From Prostheceraeus crozeri (taxonomy: Eukaryota; Platyhelminthes; Polycladida; Euryleptidae): 64,000 bases of DNA. The stretch is from assembly GCA_907163375.1 (NCBI GenBank), contig CAJQUW010005587.1, positions 1 through 64,000 on the forward strand. The letters are read 5' to 3'. The translations under genes and the position numbers were made by a program. This document shows, in pieces, positions 1 through 13,400 of this stretch (positions are counted from its first letter, which is position 1; each line of letters begins with the position of its first letter). A model generated the notes under the pieces. That model had not been told where the DNA came from. It ran no database searches and saw nothing but the letters and a program-made list of their open reading frames with translations.

Positions 1-3000
1 TGACAAAGGTATCTGCATGTACGGCGGGTGACAATATTAATCCCCGCCAATACTCAATGAAAGCAAAAAGATCCTTCGCTCGTTCTACATTTTTAATGTC
101 GCATTAACACTGCTATAATTCTGCGCGTTCTGCTTTGATGTTATTGCTTAGAACTTGATGTAACTGCATCTATGAAATCTGGAGTTCATTCCTCACACGT
201 CGAAATTAGTTTCTAGTTTCACATTAACGTGGCACTTATGATAAGCTTCTTGTGAGATCTCATTTTTCATGTAGGCTTACTTGTCAGTTATGATATGTTA
301 TTTATGAATGATGTTATGATGTTAATGTATTTAGTCACATGCATGAATTTGCCGTGAATATAGTATTCTCTCTCTCTCTCTCTCTCTATGATAGAAAATG
401 ACGAAAATGCTAGTGTAGATTTATCCTTTAGTTATCAGAATTCACGAATTCACAGTTAGAATGCTTCAATGACTGAAGATCATAACCACATGGTCTTTAT
501 CATCAACTTCATCACATGCATGAGCAAACGACAAGTAACTGAGCTCCACTCAATTAGCACCTGGACGACTCGATGCCATTACAGCCATCTCCGAGATGGA
601 GATGCGCAAGCAAAGCAGAGTTTTTGGTCCTTTTTGACATGAAGCCAGCGTATGGAACAAAGTAAATGAAACCAGTGAAAAATGATGAGATTCGTATCGT
701 TTGCAAAAATTATTAAAAAAAGTATTCATTGTTGATTCCACTCGTCTCATTTGAAGTTTGAATTCAAATTACTGAATAAATTAGGCCTACTATTATTATC
801 TTCGATTATTGAGCACAAAAGGCATATTTCAATGTGTAAAACGAAGTCCGCATTGCGGTGTTTTTACGATTGGGGGGGGGGGGGAATTTCCCTTGCTGAT
901 CTCCCAAGCTATTACACAAATTTTGACAAACTACACATCAATCGAATACGCATTGTAAGGGGATTCAGAAAAAACAGCATTGCTTTCATTTCTAAGGTCA
1001 GCCCTCGGCTGAACTGAAGGCCAAAGATGAAAAACCGCCAATTTTTAGCAAATTTCCATTAGATCACTATTTGAAATGGAAAATGACAACAAAAACTAAT
1101 AAACCATAAACTAATCCAAAGATCTGGTTAACGTGGTCAATAAAATCCATCATTGTGTTAGATGAGGTCAAAGGTCAAATAATTCACCCTTTTTATTCAA
1201 CTCAAATATCACTACAATCGCACATTTTAAGTATTTAGCCTCTGAAGGTGAACAAACAGCCTAATTCAGTGAACTTTTGTCGAGACCAAAAGCAATATGA
1301 TTCTGACAATTTTATTTAATTGCTGATTAGATGCAGAAATAAAACTGCATTTTTGAATATCTTTACATTGATAGGAAGAACCTTTTATGCAATCTCAACT
1401 TATTTCATCAACTTATTGATGCCGCATTATGCATTAAAATTGAATATACCAAAGTCACCCAAAATATTCCAAACATTCATATTTTCAAATAGATCTAACG
1501 CCAAAAGTGCAGTCCCTAATTTGTTTTCCTTCCGTCAAAAGTTGCGTAACACATAGAAATTTGGTGGCCATAGCTTGGTTGGTTTAAAATATGATGCATA
1601 GTGGCTTATCTATGCGTAGCCATGTTGAACTATACTATGTAGTGTATGCATGAATGCTATGTAATACATGTATTGTGGTTTGCTATGTTATGTCACTAGT
1701 GCATAATTTGAATTTTGTATCCTATATGTTCGTTAATTACCATGTCATTAAAATGATAATCACAAATGCAAGTTGACGTGCTTTTATCAAAGGAATTACT
1801 GAGATAATATGTTGGGTAACACAACAAAATATATTCAAAAACTCGCCAAGGGGCGAGAAATGCCCTCAGTTAGGCGAGAGTTAAACATTGCAACTCATTT
1901 TTTCTCGCACATTTGATATAACTTCAGCAGATATTGTCTAAGTCTTTTTCATCCATTTTATATTGTCAGAGATCGTTCCGGACAGTGCGTGAGTCCAATT
2001 AATGTGACTTGGTCAGAAAAAAGAGAGTTTGATGTCTGTCCGGGTTGACATTCTCTATTGAATTCTCGGAATTCTATTGAAGGTCTTCCCCACAGAGACA
2101 TTTAGAAGAGAAACTTCTCAACGTTAGAAATCCATCAACTATTCATTTGAGTGATGCAGAAACTAATTATTTTCTATCGAGCTTCGCTTTTTGAAAATTG
2201 ACATTCGAATTTATTGGCAGTTTTATAGTCTACTGTTAGAGACTTAGAAAAAATATTTCAACTTTTCATGACCGCATTCGTAAGTGCGTCAGTTTGGCAA
2301 CGGGCTGGGCTTGAATGTGAGAATTCACTTCCACGTACTTGCGAAGATATGAAAGTCAACAAATCATATAAAGTGCCTTGATGCAACAATGTTAGGACGA
2401 ACTGTAACCGAACATTTGAGGATTACGAAAACTTGACTGACTCCTTTACATCAGAGAAAAAAGGATATAATTTAGGCAATGCTGTGCATGAAAAAGAGAG
2501 TCACCTTGGCCCAGATTCTTAAGAACACTTTGGCTTCGAGAATAATATGAAATCAGTTCTGAATTTTGACAATGACTTCAATATATATTATTTAGATTTC
2601 GAGAACAAAAGTCATAAATTTGATTTTGCAACTGGCAGTTGTGGAAAAAAAGATGTGGAAGAGCGCTTATGTGAGCTGCATGATGATTCAAAAGGGGAGG
2701 CTTTTGAAAGTCTGTATCATTTAATATGGCAATTTGCAATTATATAGAAACTGCGCCATTATTATGCAATATTTATACATATCGTATGATGAATACTTTA
2801 ACTCCAAAGCTCCCAAAATCCATCACAAAGGTCCTCAGAAAAATCCAGCGATTTTCGAACGATGCCAAAAGAGAACGATATTGATCATCGATCATTTCCC
2901 TCTCCTTCTTGATCGGAATGTATGCTTTTGAACAGCACTGACCGCACGCTTTTTATGCATACTATGAAGTTCTGCATGTTCCTCCTGTTTTCTCATGCTT

Positions 3001-3190
3001 TTGAAAATGAACAGTCGGCGGTTATCACTACTGATGGCTCAACCGGTCAATAACCTGGTTTTTTCGTTTCTTAGACCCTGTAACCCTCGATCGTAGTGAA
3101 AAAGCAAGATTGACATGCCGCACGATACCCTCGCGCAATTCCACAAAAACCACATTGCGAGATCGCGAAATTGAAACTAAATTGACTAAC
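1..3190. other. Non-coding stretch, no gene seen
   Basis: AT-rich sequence with only short open frames (the longest are 78-88 codons), which is what chance gives at this composition. It holds a CT microsatellite, a 13-base G run at 872-884 and the octamer TAGGCCTA at 782-789. I see no recognisable protein, RNA gene or element termini here. Confidence 0.6.
367..387. repeat. (CT)n microsatellite
   Basis: An uninterrupted TC dinucleotide run of about 21 bases, seen directly. Nothing suggests a function. Confidence 0.95.
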
Positions 3191-4560
3191 GAAAACTTCA
3201 CCCAGGCTGGCCTCCAAGCAGCCCTACACGACGCCTACTGCTCTTCACTCTGAAGGCATACCTCGACCGCTCGGCAGTCAAACCCTGTCCTGAACGTCAG
3301 ACTGCACTTCCCAGCCCCTCAGCCCCTCCATCCCACAAAGCACATCCCTCCAACCCACTGAACCCCCGATGTGATAACCCCCACATCCCTGACACAGGCC
3401 CTTACACGTACAGCGAATTCCAAACACAGCAACCACAACTGGAAGCGTGTCTCTGCGGTTTGAGGGTGGTGGCAGAGAGGTTGTGGGCTGTGTAATGAGA
3501 AAGGTGTCTGAGGGCCCGAAGGATAGATCTGAGGGGGGATTAGGGGCTGAAGGTGGTGCCTTAACGCCTGGAGCGGTGCCGTGACTGGAGGTCACAGGCG
3601 AGGGAGTTGTGGGAGCGAGTGGTTCCGGAGGAGGTGGTGCGAGTCCCCACTGTATTGGGGAGGCTCGAACAAGGGGATGGGAGGGAGTCGAGTGCTGAGT
3701 CAGCGGAGATAGGGGATGCGAGTCGGCGGACGGAGGAGAAGGCGGAGGAGAGGCTGGGAGGGATGGGCGGTGTAGACCTTCCGGTTTACGCCGGATGGGT
3801 CAGTGGAAGAGGGGTTGAGAAACGGCGGGGCGGTGGCGGTGATTGCCCGTGGGAACCCAACTTCGCCTGAGAAGGTGAACGTCAGGTCATGTGGGGCCGG
3901 GATGGTGGCGTCCTTTTTTCCGGCTGAGGTGGGGGCACTTGTCCTGGGATTGGAGTGGTTGTGGGAGCACTGAGAGGAGTGGATTGGTGCGTGTTTGGCC
4001 TCTGATAGTCAATCGGTGCTTATGGCTCTCCACGGAGCTGCAAGTGGCTGGCTGGACGAGAGGATCGCTAGAGCCAGAGATATCGGGAAAAGTTGGGATG
4101 GTGTGGGAAGCGCCTGTGGTTTGTGTGTGCGTCCCGGGGCACTGCGGGCTGGTGGGGAACGAGTGGGCGGACGAAGCGGATAAGGGGGCCGTGAGGTTGG
4201 ACCATAGGAGGTGTCTTTCTCGGTGGCCATGGTCAAGCGGTGTTGGAAGCGGCGGGAGAGGTTTATGGTCCGTGTATGGGACAGTGTCAACCGTGCTGTG
4301 GAGGCCCAGTGGTCCAGGGAGGACAGGATGAGCATGGCCCTGGACGGGCCACTCCCTGTAAATGGAGGTACCAGAAGAGGATCGCGTCGGAAGGGTCTGG
4401 AATGTGTGGGAGGTGTGGGGAAGTCGAAGAGGGGATGAAATTATGGAAAGGATATTATGGGGTTGGCTTGAAGTGTGCATGTTGGTATGATGCGTCGACT
4501 CTCTGTAGCGCACTGGAAATGGTGGAGACGGGTGAGGCTACGACCGTAGGCATTCGATAA
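3190..4560 (+). mobile_element. Decayed GC-rich non-LTR retrotransposon 3' region
   Basis: The block is strikingly G+C-rich on the plus strand compared with the AT-rich DNA on both sides, with sharp borders near 3190 and 4560. Its second half encodes a broken ribonuclease H domain followed by a CxxC-type tail (CGRCGEVEE near 4400), the usual 3' order in RNase H-bearing LINEs. The first half (3190-3780) has no motif I can identify; it may be the part between reverse transcriptase and RNase H. No poly(A) or target duplication was recognised. The superfamily assignment rests on the RNase H plus cysteine tail, so the clade is not fixed. Confidence 0.65.
3784..4440 (+). pseudogene. LINE ribonuclease H domain, frameshifted
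   Basis: This is a type I RNase H, the domain that removes RNA from the RNA:DNA hybrid during retrotransposition. From 3794 one frame gives DGS (first catalytic Asp), then PAEVGALVLGLEW near 3920-3960 (catalytic Glu), then ASDSQSVLMAL near 4000 (second Asp). After a frameshift near 4100 the final motif GHCGLVGNEWADEADKGA appears at about 4135-4190, with the last Asp. Breaks seen: a shift just before DGS (VYA is in another frame), an in-frame TGA near 3977, and the shift before the GHCG motif. The downstream cysteine tail lacks its expected histidine. All four acidic positions remain, but the gene cannot be translated in one piece. Confidence 0.7.
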
Positions 4561-6971
4561 CAACAACTACAACTGCAGCTCAATATCACCACCCAGGAGC
4601 ACCATTTTCCACATAATGACCCTTAGATCCGTCCTCACATCACACAGAGGCATCCTTTACCAAAACGAAAGACCTGCGGTACAGCTCACCGACATCTGAG
4701 GCCGAAATCCCCTTTCCAGCCGCTAGGAGCACCCCTTTCGTATCTCTTACGAAGGTCCGCATCACACCACGAGAAGGTCTGGGGTTGTGATGCAGTTGTT
4801 CTTCTTGCTTGATTTCAATTCCTTTAATTTTCTGACTGATACCAATTAGTTTGCTTAGCATGTCTGTTTGCATAATAATGTCTTCACTTTCTTCGTCTGA
4901 GTCATCATTGTCGATATTCGCATTGTTCAGGTCAGTTCTCATTCGCTTTTTCTTAATTTTTCGTCTTTCTTTGATCTTATCATTGTCCTCGACCTTTTGT
5001 ACTTGACAAATCCTTGTTGTTCTAACATGCTCTCTCAATTGCCTTTTCGTTGTTCTTCATTTCTTCTTCCATTTCTGATGTTACGTGCATCGGGTTTGTT
5101 CTGCGATGTCTGTTGTGTTCTGTAGCTCGACAGGATATAGGAATAAAAAACAATTTTCAGATGTGATTTCTCTTAAGTGTGTTTAAAATATTTTAAAATT
5201 TCATAGTCATGTAAATATACACCATTGATATGATAAAATTCAGCATCTTTACCACAATTCAACTGCATCTTGCTCCTATGGATTTCCTGCAAACACTGTT
5301 GCACACGACTTGTAATGTCTCGACTGTTGATGATGTTTATTATTCCATTTCTTGTTTCTGTAATCGATTTGGCAGTTATACAGTTGAATTTCGTGAATGT
5401 TTTTGTAAATACAACATGAAAACTCAATCTCGAGGCACACAGAATAAAATTTGAAAGCTTATGTAAGTAAGGAGTCATAATTCATTCAGATTTTGACTTT
5501 GTTTGTCAACTCAAACAAATCTCTATCACTTCACAAATTGATTGTAATACAATGTGGACACGCAGCACATTACAACTAATCATATCATATTCTGAAGTGA
5601 TTTTAATTTGACGAATTTTATTCGATGTCGAATATAGCAAGTTGTAGTCGAAAGACAATTTCTATTTTCTTTCTCTTAGCGGAGAAATAGATCCTAGAAA
5701 GTTTCTGTAAGTTACTTCTTTGGCATAGCACAGCCTTCAAGTGTTTCCACCATGGCATCATGGACAGGTTTTGGATAATTAAACTCTGGCTTACTCACCA
5801 AAGCTGAAAGGGAATATAAAGCAACCCTTCCAAATGGCAAACAAACTGTAAATCAGATAGAGTACCTTAGTATCATGCTTTAAGAAAATAAAGCACTCAA
5901 GCTCGTGCTTTATCCTCTTAGAGTATTCGAATGAGATGAAATCTGCAATTTCCCACTGTTTCTTTTCAAAAGTCAAAAATCAAAAAGAACCGGAGCAGTA
6001 GCTGAAATGATTGGATGTTTGTTTCTCTTTATGCGATGTGAAAGATGGAAGGACAGATAAACAATAATCAATCAAAATCAAATCTTTCGATATTCAATAA
6101 CATTCATCAAAATGCGATACTGGAGTGTTTTATCAATTGACGGCTCATTTCTTTATTATGCTAGCTAATTCACGATAAAAACATACTGTTCACATAACAA
6201 ACATTCACGATAAAACAGCTGTGATTCGAGCACGTGCTGAAAAACTGTTCAATGAGGTTGAGCGTCAGTGACTTTGAGACGGAAAGCTGTGCACAGCTAT
6301 CACGAGAAGCTATCGAATTTAAATGAATGACTTTTCATTTTTATAATTGTTGGAAAGTAATTTTTTGAGGATGCGCCGAAGGCCTCACAGGTACGGAGAA
6401 GATGCCACTGATTATTGCTAGTATAGGCTTATACATTCGTCCCATCTCATTGACAAATTTTATATTTTTAATACATGGGTACTTGGTATTAGCCCGATAG
6501 TTCTCATTATCATGGAGACATGATATCCGAATATGCACATTTATTGAATATACTTGTAATTTCAACAGATGCTTCTTCAATCCGTTGTAGAATATCCTTG
6601 CTGTAGACTGTAGGCCTACATACAGTAATAACAGCATATTGTAGTCATTCGCTCTGTCCTTTGCAACACACTATGTTTGTCGATTTGCTATATCTTCAAC
6701 ACACAAGTACATTGCATTCGGTGCAGAAATTTGAGGTTGGAGTGCAGTTCTCTGCATTTCATATGCATTTCTGTATGCGCTCCAGCCTTCGAGAATTCTG
6801 CTTTCTTGTCAGCCTTGCTTGCCAAAGTATCAACTGCGGCCTGTTGACAAGCCAATTGGATCCCTCATACGCTTTTTTCCATGTTGGGTACAGCGAACTC
6901 AAATTCAAGCTGATAGAAACAAGGTGATAGGATGTAATGTTAAAGTACTATCACCTGTAGTTAAATGAATA
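4561..6971. other. Mostly unassigned intergenic sequence
   Basis: Apart from the charged minus-strand frame at 4640-5038, I see only short chance frames and AT-rich DNA. A short stretch at about 6366-6405 (GCGCCGAAGGCC followed by an ACGGAGAAGA-type string) recurs inverted near 52110-52150, so a small dispersed repeat is present. TAGGCCTA occurs at 6611-6618. Confidence 0.5.
4640..5038 (-). CDS. Hypothetical charged ORF, 132 codons
   Basis: An open frame on the minus strand, not recognised. The N-terminal third is strongly basic (runs of KIKKKR type), followed by an acidic stretch rich in Asp and Glu with a DDSDEESED patch, then a less biased C-terminal half. The highly charged composition is unlike most chance frames here, and its C-terminal end lies in slightly GC-richer DNA next to the LINE remnant. 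It could be a host exon, a retroelement piece or chance: frames of this size are expected about once by chance in this window. No start context or splice site decides it. Confidence 0.2.
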   Translation of the reverse strand: MREHVRTTRICQVQKVEDNDKIKERRKIKKKRMRTDLNNANIDNDDSDEESEDIIMQTDMLSKLIGISQKIKGIEIKQEEQLHHNPRPSRGVMRTFVRDTKGVLLAAGKGISASDVGELYRRSFVLVKDASV

Positions 6972-7360
6972 CAGAAAAAAACCACACTAGTAGGGAGGAT
7001 CTATTACTTGATTTATCCCTGCAATGACCTCCACACTAGAAAAGTGCTGGAAGCCTCTGTGATAAGATCGCATCCCGACATTGTTGTCAATCTCAATTCC
7101 GGCCTCATTGATGTAAATACTCATGTTGCTAATCTCGTTGTTCGTGGTGTTGGAAATGCTTCATCTTAGATGTCTGAGCCGCCTTGCACATGTCATTCCG
7201 CCCCTCCTATGTCGACACGCTCTGTTTTTTTCTTACCTGTTAACTTCTTCATTTTTATCTTTTAGTGTACGTGTAGGTGCAACTGTTTTCATTCATTTCA
7301 TGATTATGACGGTCGAAAGCTCGAACAGCATTCCTCCCTATACTAGTGTGGTTTTCACTG
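6972..7360. mobile_element. Tc1/mariner-type MITE with TA target duplication
   Basis: The left end CAGAAAAAAACCACACTAG and the right end, read on the other strand, CAGTGAAAACCACACTAG form terminal inverted repeats of about 28 bp that continue into AGGGAGGA. The termini are flanked by TA at 6970-6971 and 7361-7362. The 389 bp interior has no transposase. TA duplication plus CAG termini point to the Tc1/mariner/pogo group; the exact family is inference. Confidence 0.75.
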
Positions 7361-7371
7361 TATTCAAGGCA

Positions 7372-7628
7372 TAGAAATTGACAATAATAAAACCTCTAGA
7401 ATGGAAATTAAGCTTCATGCAATGCACAATAACGGCACATAAATCGCACGCATTTTCACTTAGATGCACCTGCCAACGTCTGTATCATTGGGTTAGAATC
7501 AGTCACATGAGTAAATCGAAGCTTTTAATTGGTTCTTCATGCCTAAACTTAGTTTCCTCGGATGTTCCGCGACCTTGAGTCAATTTCCATTCTAGCGAAC
7601 TTCAGATAAACAGTTTATTTCTATGATT
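7372..7628. repeat. Dispersed repeat, copy 1 of an inverted pair
   Basis: This roughly 255 bp segment matches 54228-54470 in reverse complement over most of its length, sharing strings such as ACCTCTAGAATG and TTGGGTTAGAATCA. No terminal inverted repeat or coding frame is convincing, so the element type is unknown. Confidence 0.75.
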
Positions 7629-9069
7629 CAATGTGATAGGAATAATCACCCTTGGCAGTTACACTGCAAAATGTTAAACTTCAACATAATAGTTTACATT
7701 TTTTGTAACATTGGTTCATGCAAGCAAAACGCCAATAACGGAAAATCAATAATTATGGACAAGTAAAAAAAGTCAGGTAATATGAGAGCGTCCTTTTCCG
7801 AAGAATGTTACGTTTGATCAGTATTTTTACCGAGTATTCTGACCTGTAATGAATCAGTGATTGAAAGACAGAAACACAAATGTCGACTCTCACGACTGAA
7901 AGATGAATTTCAAACTTCGATTCAAAAATGTCAGGATAGTCTCTATAGTCTGAGCCAGTATAAGTTCTCTTTTTTCCACATTGTCATTCGAAAGGAAGCC
8001 TTCATTCGTGATTTTCATCTTTGGATGCAAACGATGTCATGCGGTATTATTCCCATGGAAGACCTTGATTTCCAACCTGTAGATGAAAAGCTGCTACAGC
8101 TGTTCATGAAATCGACAGTGACTTGCCATTTTGCAAGAGGGAACATCTCTCTCTAAACTTTAGGTCAAAAATTCTTTCATTCAAGTTCCAATCTTTTTGG
8201 GTTGAATTTCCCTCTCATTAAAAGCGAACTTCGACACATCGGAAGAAGAGGAACTCATCCAAACTACGTTCATTGCCAAATAAAGAATGCGAAGGAGTAT
8301 TTCCACGAATACAAGTTCTGCCAATTTAAGCACCCATTCCCTTTTTGCACTTTCCCACAGCTGCAGATAATGATGTTGACCACACGCTGTGTTATGATAA
8401 TGAGGGTATATTCAATCGTAAAGTACTTGCAGTTTCCGCTTTTATTGTTATTGATATTCCATAAAGTAGCTGATGTTTGGCGAAATGTTCATATTACGGA
8501 ATCTGATAAGCTGAGTTGTACTTGAATTGAATGTCATTGTCTTGTTTATCAATGGAACAGATAAACAGGAATTCACTGATTAAATTCAGCCATTCGGAAT
8601 CTCTCTCCGTTGAATCATTTGCATAGAGGGATGTATAGCGCTCAATTAACTGCATCTCCTCAAAGGTATCCTCAGCCGAGCACACTTCAGTGCGCTCCTA
8701 AGCAGAGTCCGCCTATCAGGTATCTCCAGCTGAACACACCTCGCGGGGAACCTAAGCAGAGTCGAGTCCGCCTCGGTGGACCCATAAGCTGAGCTCGTCT
8801 CAATGAGATTCTGAGAGAACCATGCCTCTCTGGGGCATCAACCGCATTTTGAAAGTCGATCTCGTGAAAGAGCTCAAAATATTCCCAATCAATAAATTCA
8901 GAGTGATAAGTTGCAATAGTTCACAAGCTAATTAGTCACATTACTTTGAAAATCATGAATGTTGCATTACAATCATGAAATTATAACATTATGAAAAATG
9001 AAAAAAATGAAATATTGCTTTATATACCTCACTTTGAATCATTTTGAATTTAGTTTTATAAGACCGTTC
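7629..9069. other. Unassigned stretch with a small GC-richer duplication
   Basis: No gene is supported; the 99-codon frame at 7857-8156 and the 107-codon frame at 8202-8525 are not recognised and are within chance length. At about 8662-8781 two diverged units of roughly 55-60 bp follow each other, each with the order AGGTATC, CAG..GA.CACAC, CCTAAGCAGAGT, GTCCGCC. Confidence 0.5.
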
Positions 9070-10454
9070 CAGGGTTGGAACAATTACACAATTTTTTTCA
9101 ATTACAGTTACAATCACAATTACAGTTGAACTTTTGCAATTACACTTATAGTTACAATTACTTTGAAATCAAAATCTTTAATTACAATTACAATTACACG
9201 ACTTTTATTCAATTACAATTGCAATTACACGACTTTTATTCAATTACAATTACAATTGCTTCAAAAGCTGTAATTAATTGCACAATTACAATTACATCGA
9301 TTTTCCGAACAATGTTGGTCAATTATGAGTTGGTTGTCCAAAACGATTTTCAAGTCTTAGTAAATTTGATTTTGAGTACAAGATAGAGAAAGAAGTAGGG
9401 CCTACTCTCTATTGCAATTGCAGCGTTGCTATCTTCCAATGATCACCTTAAGGTGGAGTATACCAAAAACTACCAAATTTTGATGAGCCATGATATCAGT
9501 CTTATCTCGACGATAAAGTTATAGCAACCGCCAGAAACAAGATGAGTAGTCTGTCTTTGCGTCATCATTAACAGCGGACAACTATTATGCTAAGTTAGGT
9601 AGGCCTATTTCTAAAAACGGTGTTAGCGCCCAAAAATAGGCTACGCCATCTTCTCCTATGAGGATCGTCCCATACGCATGCTAAGTCATTTTCTTACATG
9701 TACATTCTTTTATATCAAAGCTAGTTCTCATGTATATCAATACGTTGACCTCTCACCTGCGGCGTTTTAGAGGGCGGCGTTTATTAGAGATTGGCTAAAC
9801 TATTAGAGGAAATATTAATGTATAAATTCGAAAATGTCAATATTATGACATTTGTAATTTTGTATGTTCTGTTGTACAGGCTTATTCTAAAAATTCGGTG
9901 AAAACGCGTCAAAGAATCAGACCTACATGTAGGCTACAATTGTGCATGTAGGGATTGTAAGCTAGGCTATATGTGCATTTATAGGCCTGTATCAACACTC
10001 AACAGTATCTTAGGCATGTGGAACATCACTGCTGATTGCTGACAGCTTTACCTAGGCTAAATGATTTCACGAGTGTTAGCTAAACAGGGATTTAGCAAAA
10101 TATAGGGCCTATATTTTGCGCGTTGCTTTATCATTTAACATATCATCATACATCATATCATCAGCAATCGCATGCCTAATTGCCTACTATATCCTATTTA
10201 AGAGGGAAATAATAGGAAAGACATTCAGATAGACAAATTCACAAGTTTTGACTAGAAATTATAGATTGAAAGCTAGCATTTTACGAGTAAAAGCATATCA
10301 AGATATAAAAACAAAAAGTGTGAAAATTGAATGCTTCAATTTTCAATACAACAATCCTTGGATTTTGTGTTTGTGATCGAAAAGACGAAAGTATTTGACG
10401 TGTAATTCGCCGACATTTTCCTTCAATTACAAATACTAAATTGTTTCAACCCTG
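9070..10454. mobile_element. Non-autonomous hAT transposon
   Basis: The element starts CAGGGTTGGAACAATT and ends AATTGTTTCAACCCTG, imperfect terminal inverted repeats of hAT type. It is flanked by the exact 8 bp duplication GACCGTTC (9062-9069 and 10455-10462), the length made by hAT transposases. The 1385 bp interior has no transposase frame. The left subterminal 200 bp is a degenerate CAATTACAATTAC repeat, and similar AATTAC strings occur just inside the right end; subterminal repeats of this kind are common transposase-binding regions in hATs (inference). Confidence 0.9.
9080..9300. repeat. Degenerate CAATTA/AATTAC subterminal repeat
   Basis: About 220 bp made almost only of CAATTACAATTAC-like units, with a near-duplicated phrase containing ACGACTTTTATTCAATTAC. 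It lies just inside the left end of the hAT element and makes chance open frames that should not be read as protein. Confidence 0.85.
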
Positions 10455-10462
10455 GACCGTTC

Positions 10463-13400
10463 TGGTATTCCTGTCGAATTATAGAAATATTGCCGAAACC
10501 AAAACAATCTCTTTTACGACAGAGCAAGCTTCCCGATAAGTATTCATATTTTCGTTACACCGCCATGCAGACAGATGCTTGGGTGCATTGACATCAAAAT
10601 CGCCGATGTCTTTGGTTATCCTTTAATCTTTCAGATAAAAATGTTCAATAATATTTCGTCTCTCAAGATAGATTTTGCGTGTTACAACTGTTTAAAAAGA
10701 AGCTAATACAGTTTTCTTCAACGCAACGATGCGGTAATATCAAAAGGCCGAATGATATATTTGATCTAAAACGCCGGTAATTAGCGTACTCTACTATCCA
10801 GAAATGTTAGGATTTAATCGGATTTCTTAACTTTACAAGATTCACTCCTTATTCTTCTTAATTAACTGCAAAGCATTCATTTTGCATGTTTAGCATCTAT
10901 TATCTGACGCTATTAGAGTTACTCCAACATTTCAAATTGCATGAATCTATAGAATGACACTTTCATATGAATAGCGAGACAGCGTAAATCCATTGTCTGA
11001 ATGCAACGGCAGCTCAATGGTTTAAACCTATTTGTCTCAGGGCTTTTCTTGTCAGTAAAGAATGAGGGAGGAATAATGCCCCACCATCTCAGATCACCTA
11101 AACTATTATCTTATATGACATAACGCTAACATAAGGTTAGCATATCTTAAGTGTGTTTTCTCTGATGCTGGTGTCGATTTTGCATTCAGAGTTGAGCTTG
11201 TTGTAATCAACAGGTTTTTACAGTGCAACTGAACACTATTTGAGCAGTTGTTTTTCATAATTTGAGCAGTTGAAGAATTGTAGTCAGGAAAATTAAAAAG
11301 GTGTGGGGAAACTGGAGTTACAATAAGCAAATATAGAGACATGACTATTTGTTGAAAATTGAAACTTGCAAAAAGATTGACCTTTGTGATTGCTTGTCAA
11401 ATGTGAGGTTTAATAAAGTTGCTTTATGCTCTAGGTGCACCTTTAGAGAGATTCTAATTTTTGTCTGGATGCCAAGGTGATGCGGCGCGCTGCTACCACT
11501 GCCCTTATGAATTGAGAATTGTATCAAAATGAATTATGTATCAAAATTAATACATTCACATGTAGTTCTAGCACAGTATATAAATGTTCATGTAAGCTTA
11601 GTTCTAGCAGAGAAACAGTTAGCCAGTCATGAAACATGTTTTGTAGAAGACAGAGTCATGGACAAAGAAGGCAATTTTCTTAAATGTATATATGCCATGA
11701 CCTGTGACTTGCAAGATTTGTATGTTTCATACGAATCATCCAGCTCAAGGGTGGACAAAGATTTCTAGTAGCGGTCCACATCATGGATCTGATTAGCTTT
11801 GTGGTCAGCTACTTCTGTAGTAGGCTACTACAGAAATCAGAATCGTTGAAATGATCATACTGTGAGGAGTGAACCTCCGCGACTTTCTAGCGAAAAATGT
11901 GGGTTGAAACCCAAAAAAGGTGTTAATGTGCACATTTGCTATCGAATACAATACCAAGAACCAAAATTTTATCCTGAGGCTTCTTTTTCGATTTCCAAAA
12001 TATTCTGTTCTCATTGAAACAGATGCTTTGGGCTTTTCCGTAAGTTTATCACAAGGATCTAGAAAGTAGAGCTTCTAGAACCATGCAAATAGTTTGTACC
12101 CAAACGTCTGCATCGGGGCAGTAATTCGGCAAACTCAGAAACTTGCTTAAATTTGTGGTAAATATTGCAAAAGTTCCGGTAGCATTTTAACAAAGGAAAT
12201 CTGCTGATCTGTTGCCAAAACTATATCTAAAACACTTTACAAAATCGAAATACACAACAAATTGGGAATACATTGCCAGAAAATTCGATGATATGTATAA
12301 TGCATCAGGGTTGAAAACGGCCGGAGTCAAAATTGACCGCACCGCATGTCGTTATGCTTAGACAATGTTTTATGATCCACTGTCAAGTGCACAGGCAGTA
12401 TGCACTACTGGTACTACTACTACATGGGATTGCATTAAAATCCAACTATTCATCTTAACTCATGTTTTATATAAACTATCCCATGTAATGAAATTATTGG
12501 GGACACGGAATAACCTTACGATAGGTAGGATAAGGAAAGCACAATTCTTACAAAATTCATATGGCTGACTGACCAAACGACGGCAGGTCATAGTCAACGC
12601 AGCAACAAAGCCAAAAATCAAGCTTTTCATTCATTTGTGATCGATTTCTGCTAGCGCTAAAATTATGCAGGAGTTGACGGCGCTTTGGCATCCCGCGCTT
12701 TCAAAGGTCGATAGAAACAAGGTGGACTTTAAATAAAAGAGAGCTTGATTTTTGCTTTACTGCCACAAAAATTCATACATGAAGGCAAGAATATGGGATT
12801 CTGAAAATTTTATTTGAGACAAAGTAGGTTGAATTACATGCATAAGTTAGTATTTTGTTTACTGTCTAAGAAACAGTTCGCAACATTTATGTTACATAGA
12901 AGGTAGACTCTTAAATACTCGTATGCTTCATTTTTATAATACATGTTCCCGTAATGCTGTTTTTCTTTTGATTGATTAAACGATTTCTTCAAAAGTGAAT
13001 GACGTCAATAGTCAACATAGGAAAATTGATTGACCAAAATTCAATGCCGGTCTTACCGGTTCCAACTCTTAGATGTGTGATTGCAGAAGAAAGAGAACAT
13101 AAGAAAATTGGTTCGACGCTTTGAAACTTATTATTTCATCATAAAAACTAACGTTTTTCACTTTAAATAACTTATTTTTATGTATGTGAAGCAGGGTTAA
13201 CCAGTTACACTCTCTCGTAGACTTATCTTGTATCATAGACTCCTAGATATATGTAATGTAGAGTTGTTATACGGAAAATGAACACAGCAATCGAGTCGGC
13301 GTCAGCGGACTCGATTGCTGTGTTTCTTTTCCGTACAACAACGCATTGCTATTAGTCCATGTCTCTTGTCACGGAAGTCGATGACAATGTCGAAAACTGC

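Noticed and set aside
3887-4513. 208-codon minus-strand frame
   Set aside because: It is the antisense shadow of the GC-rich LINE RNase H region; GC-rich DNA makes long antisense frames.
9075-9386. 103-codon frame at the left end of the hAT
   Set aside because: It is translated CAATTA-type repeat, rich in Asn, Tyr and Gln only because of the repeat.
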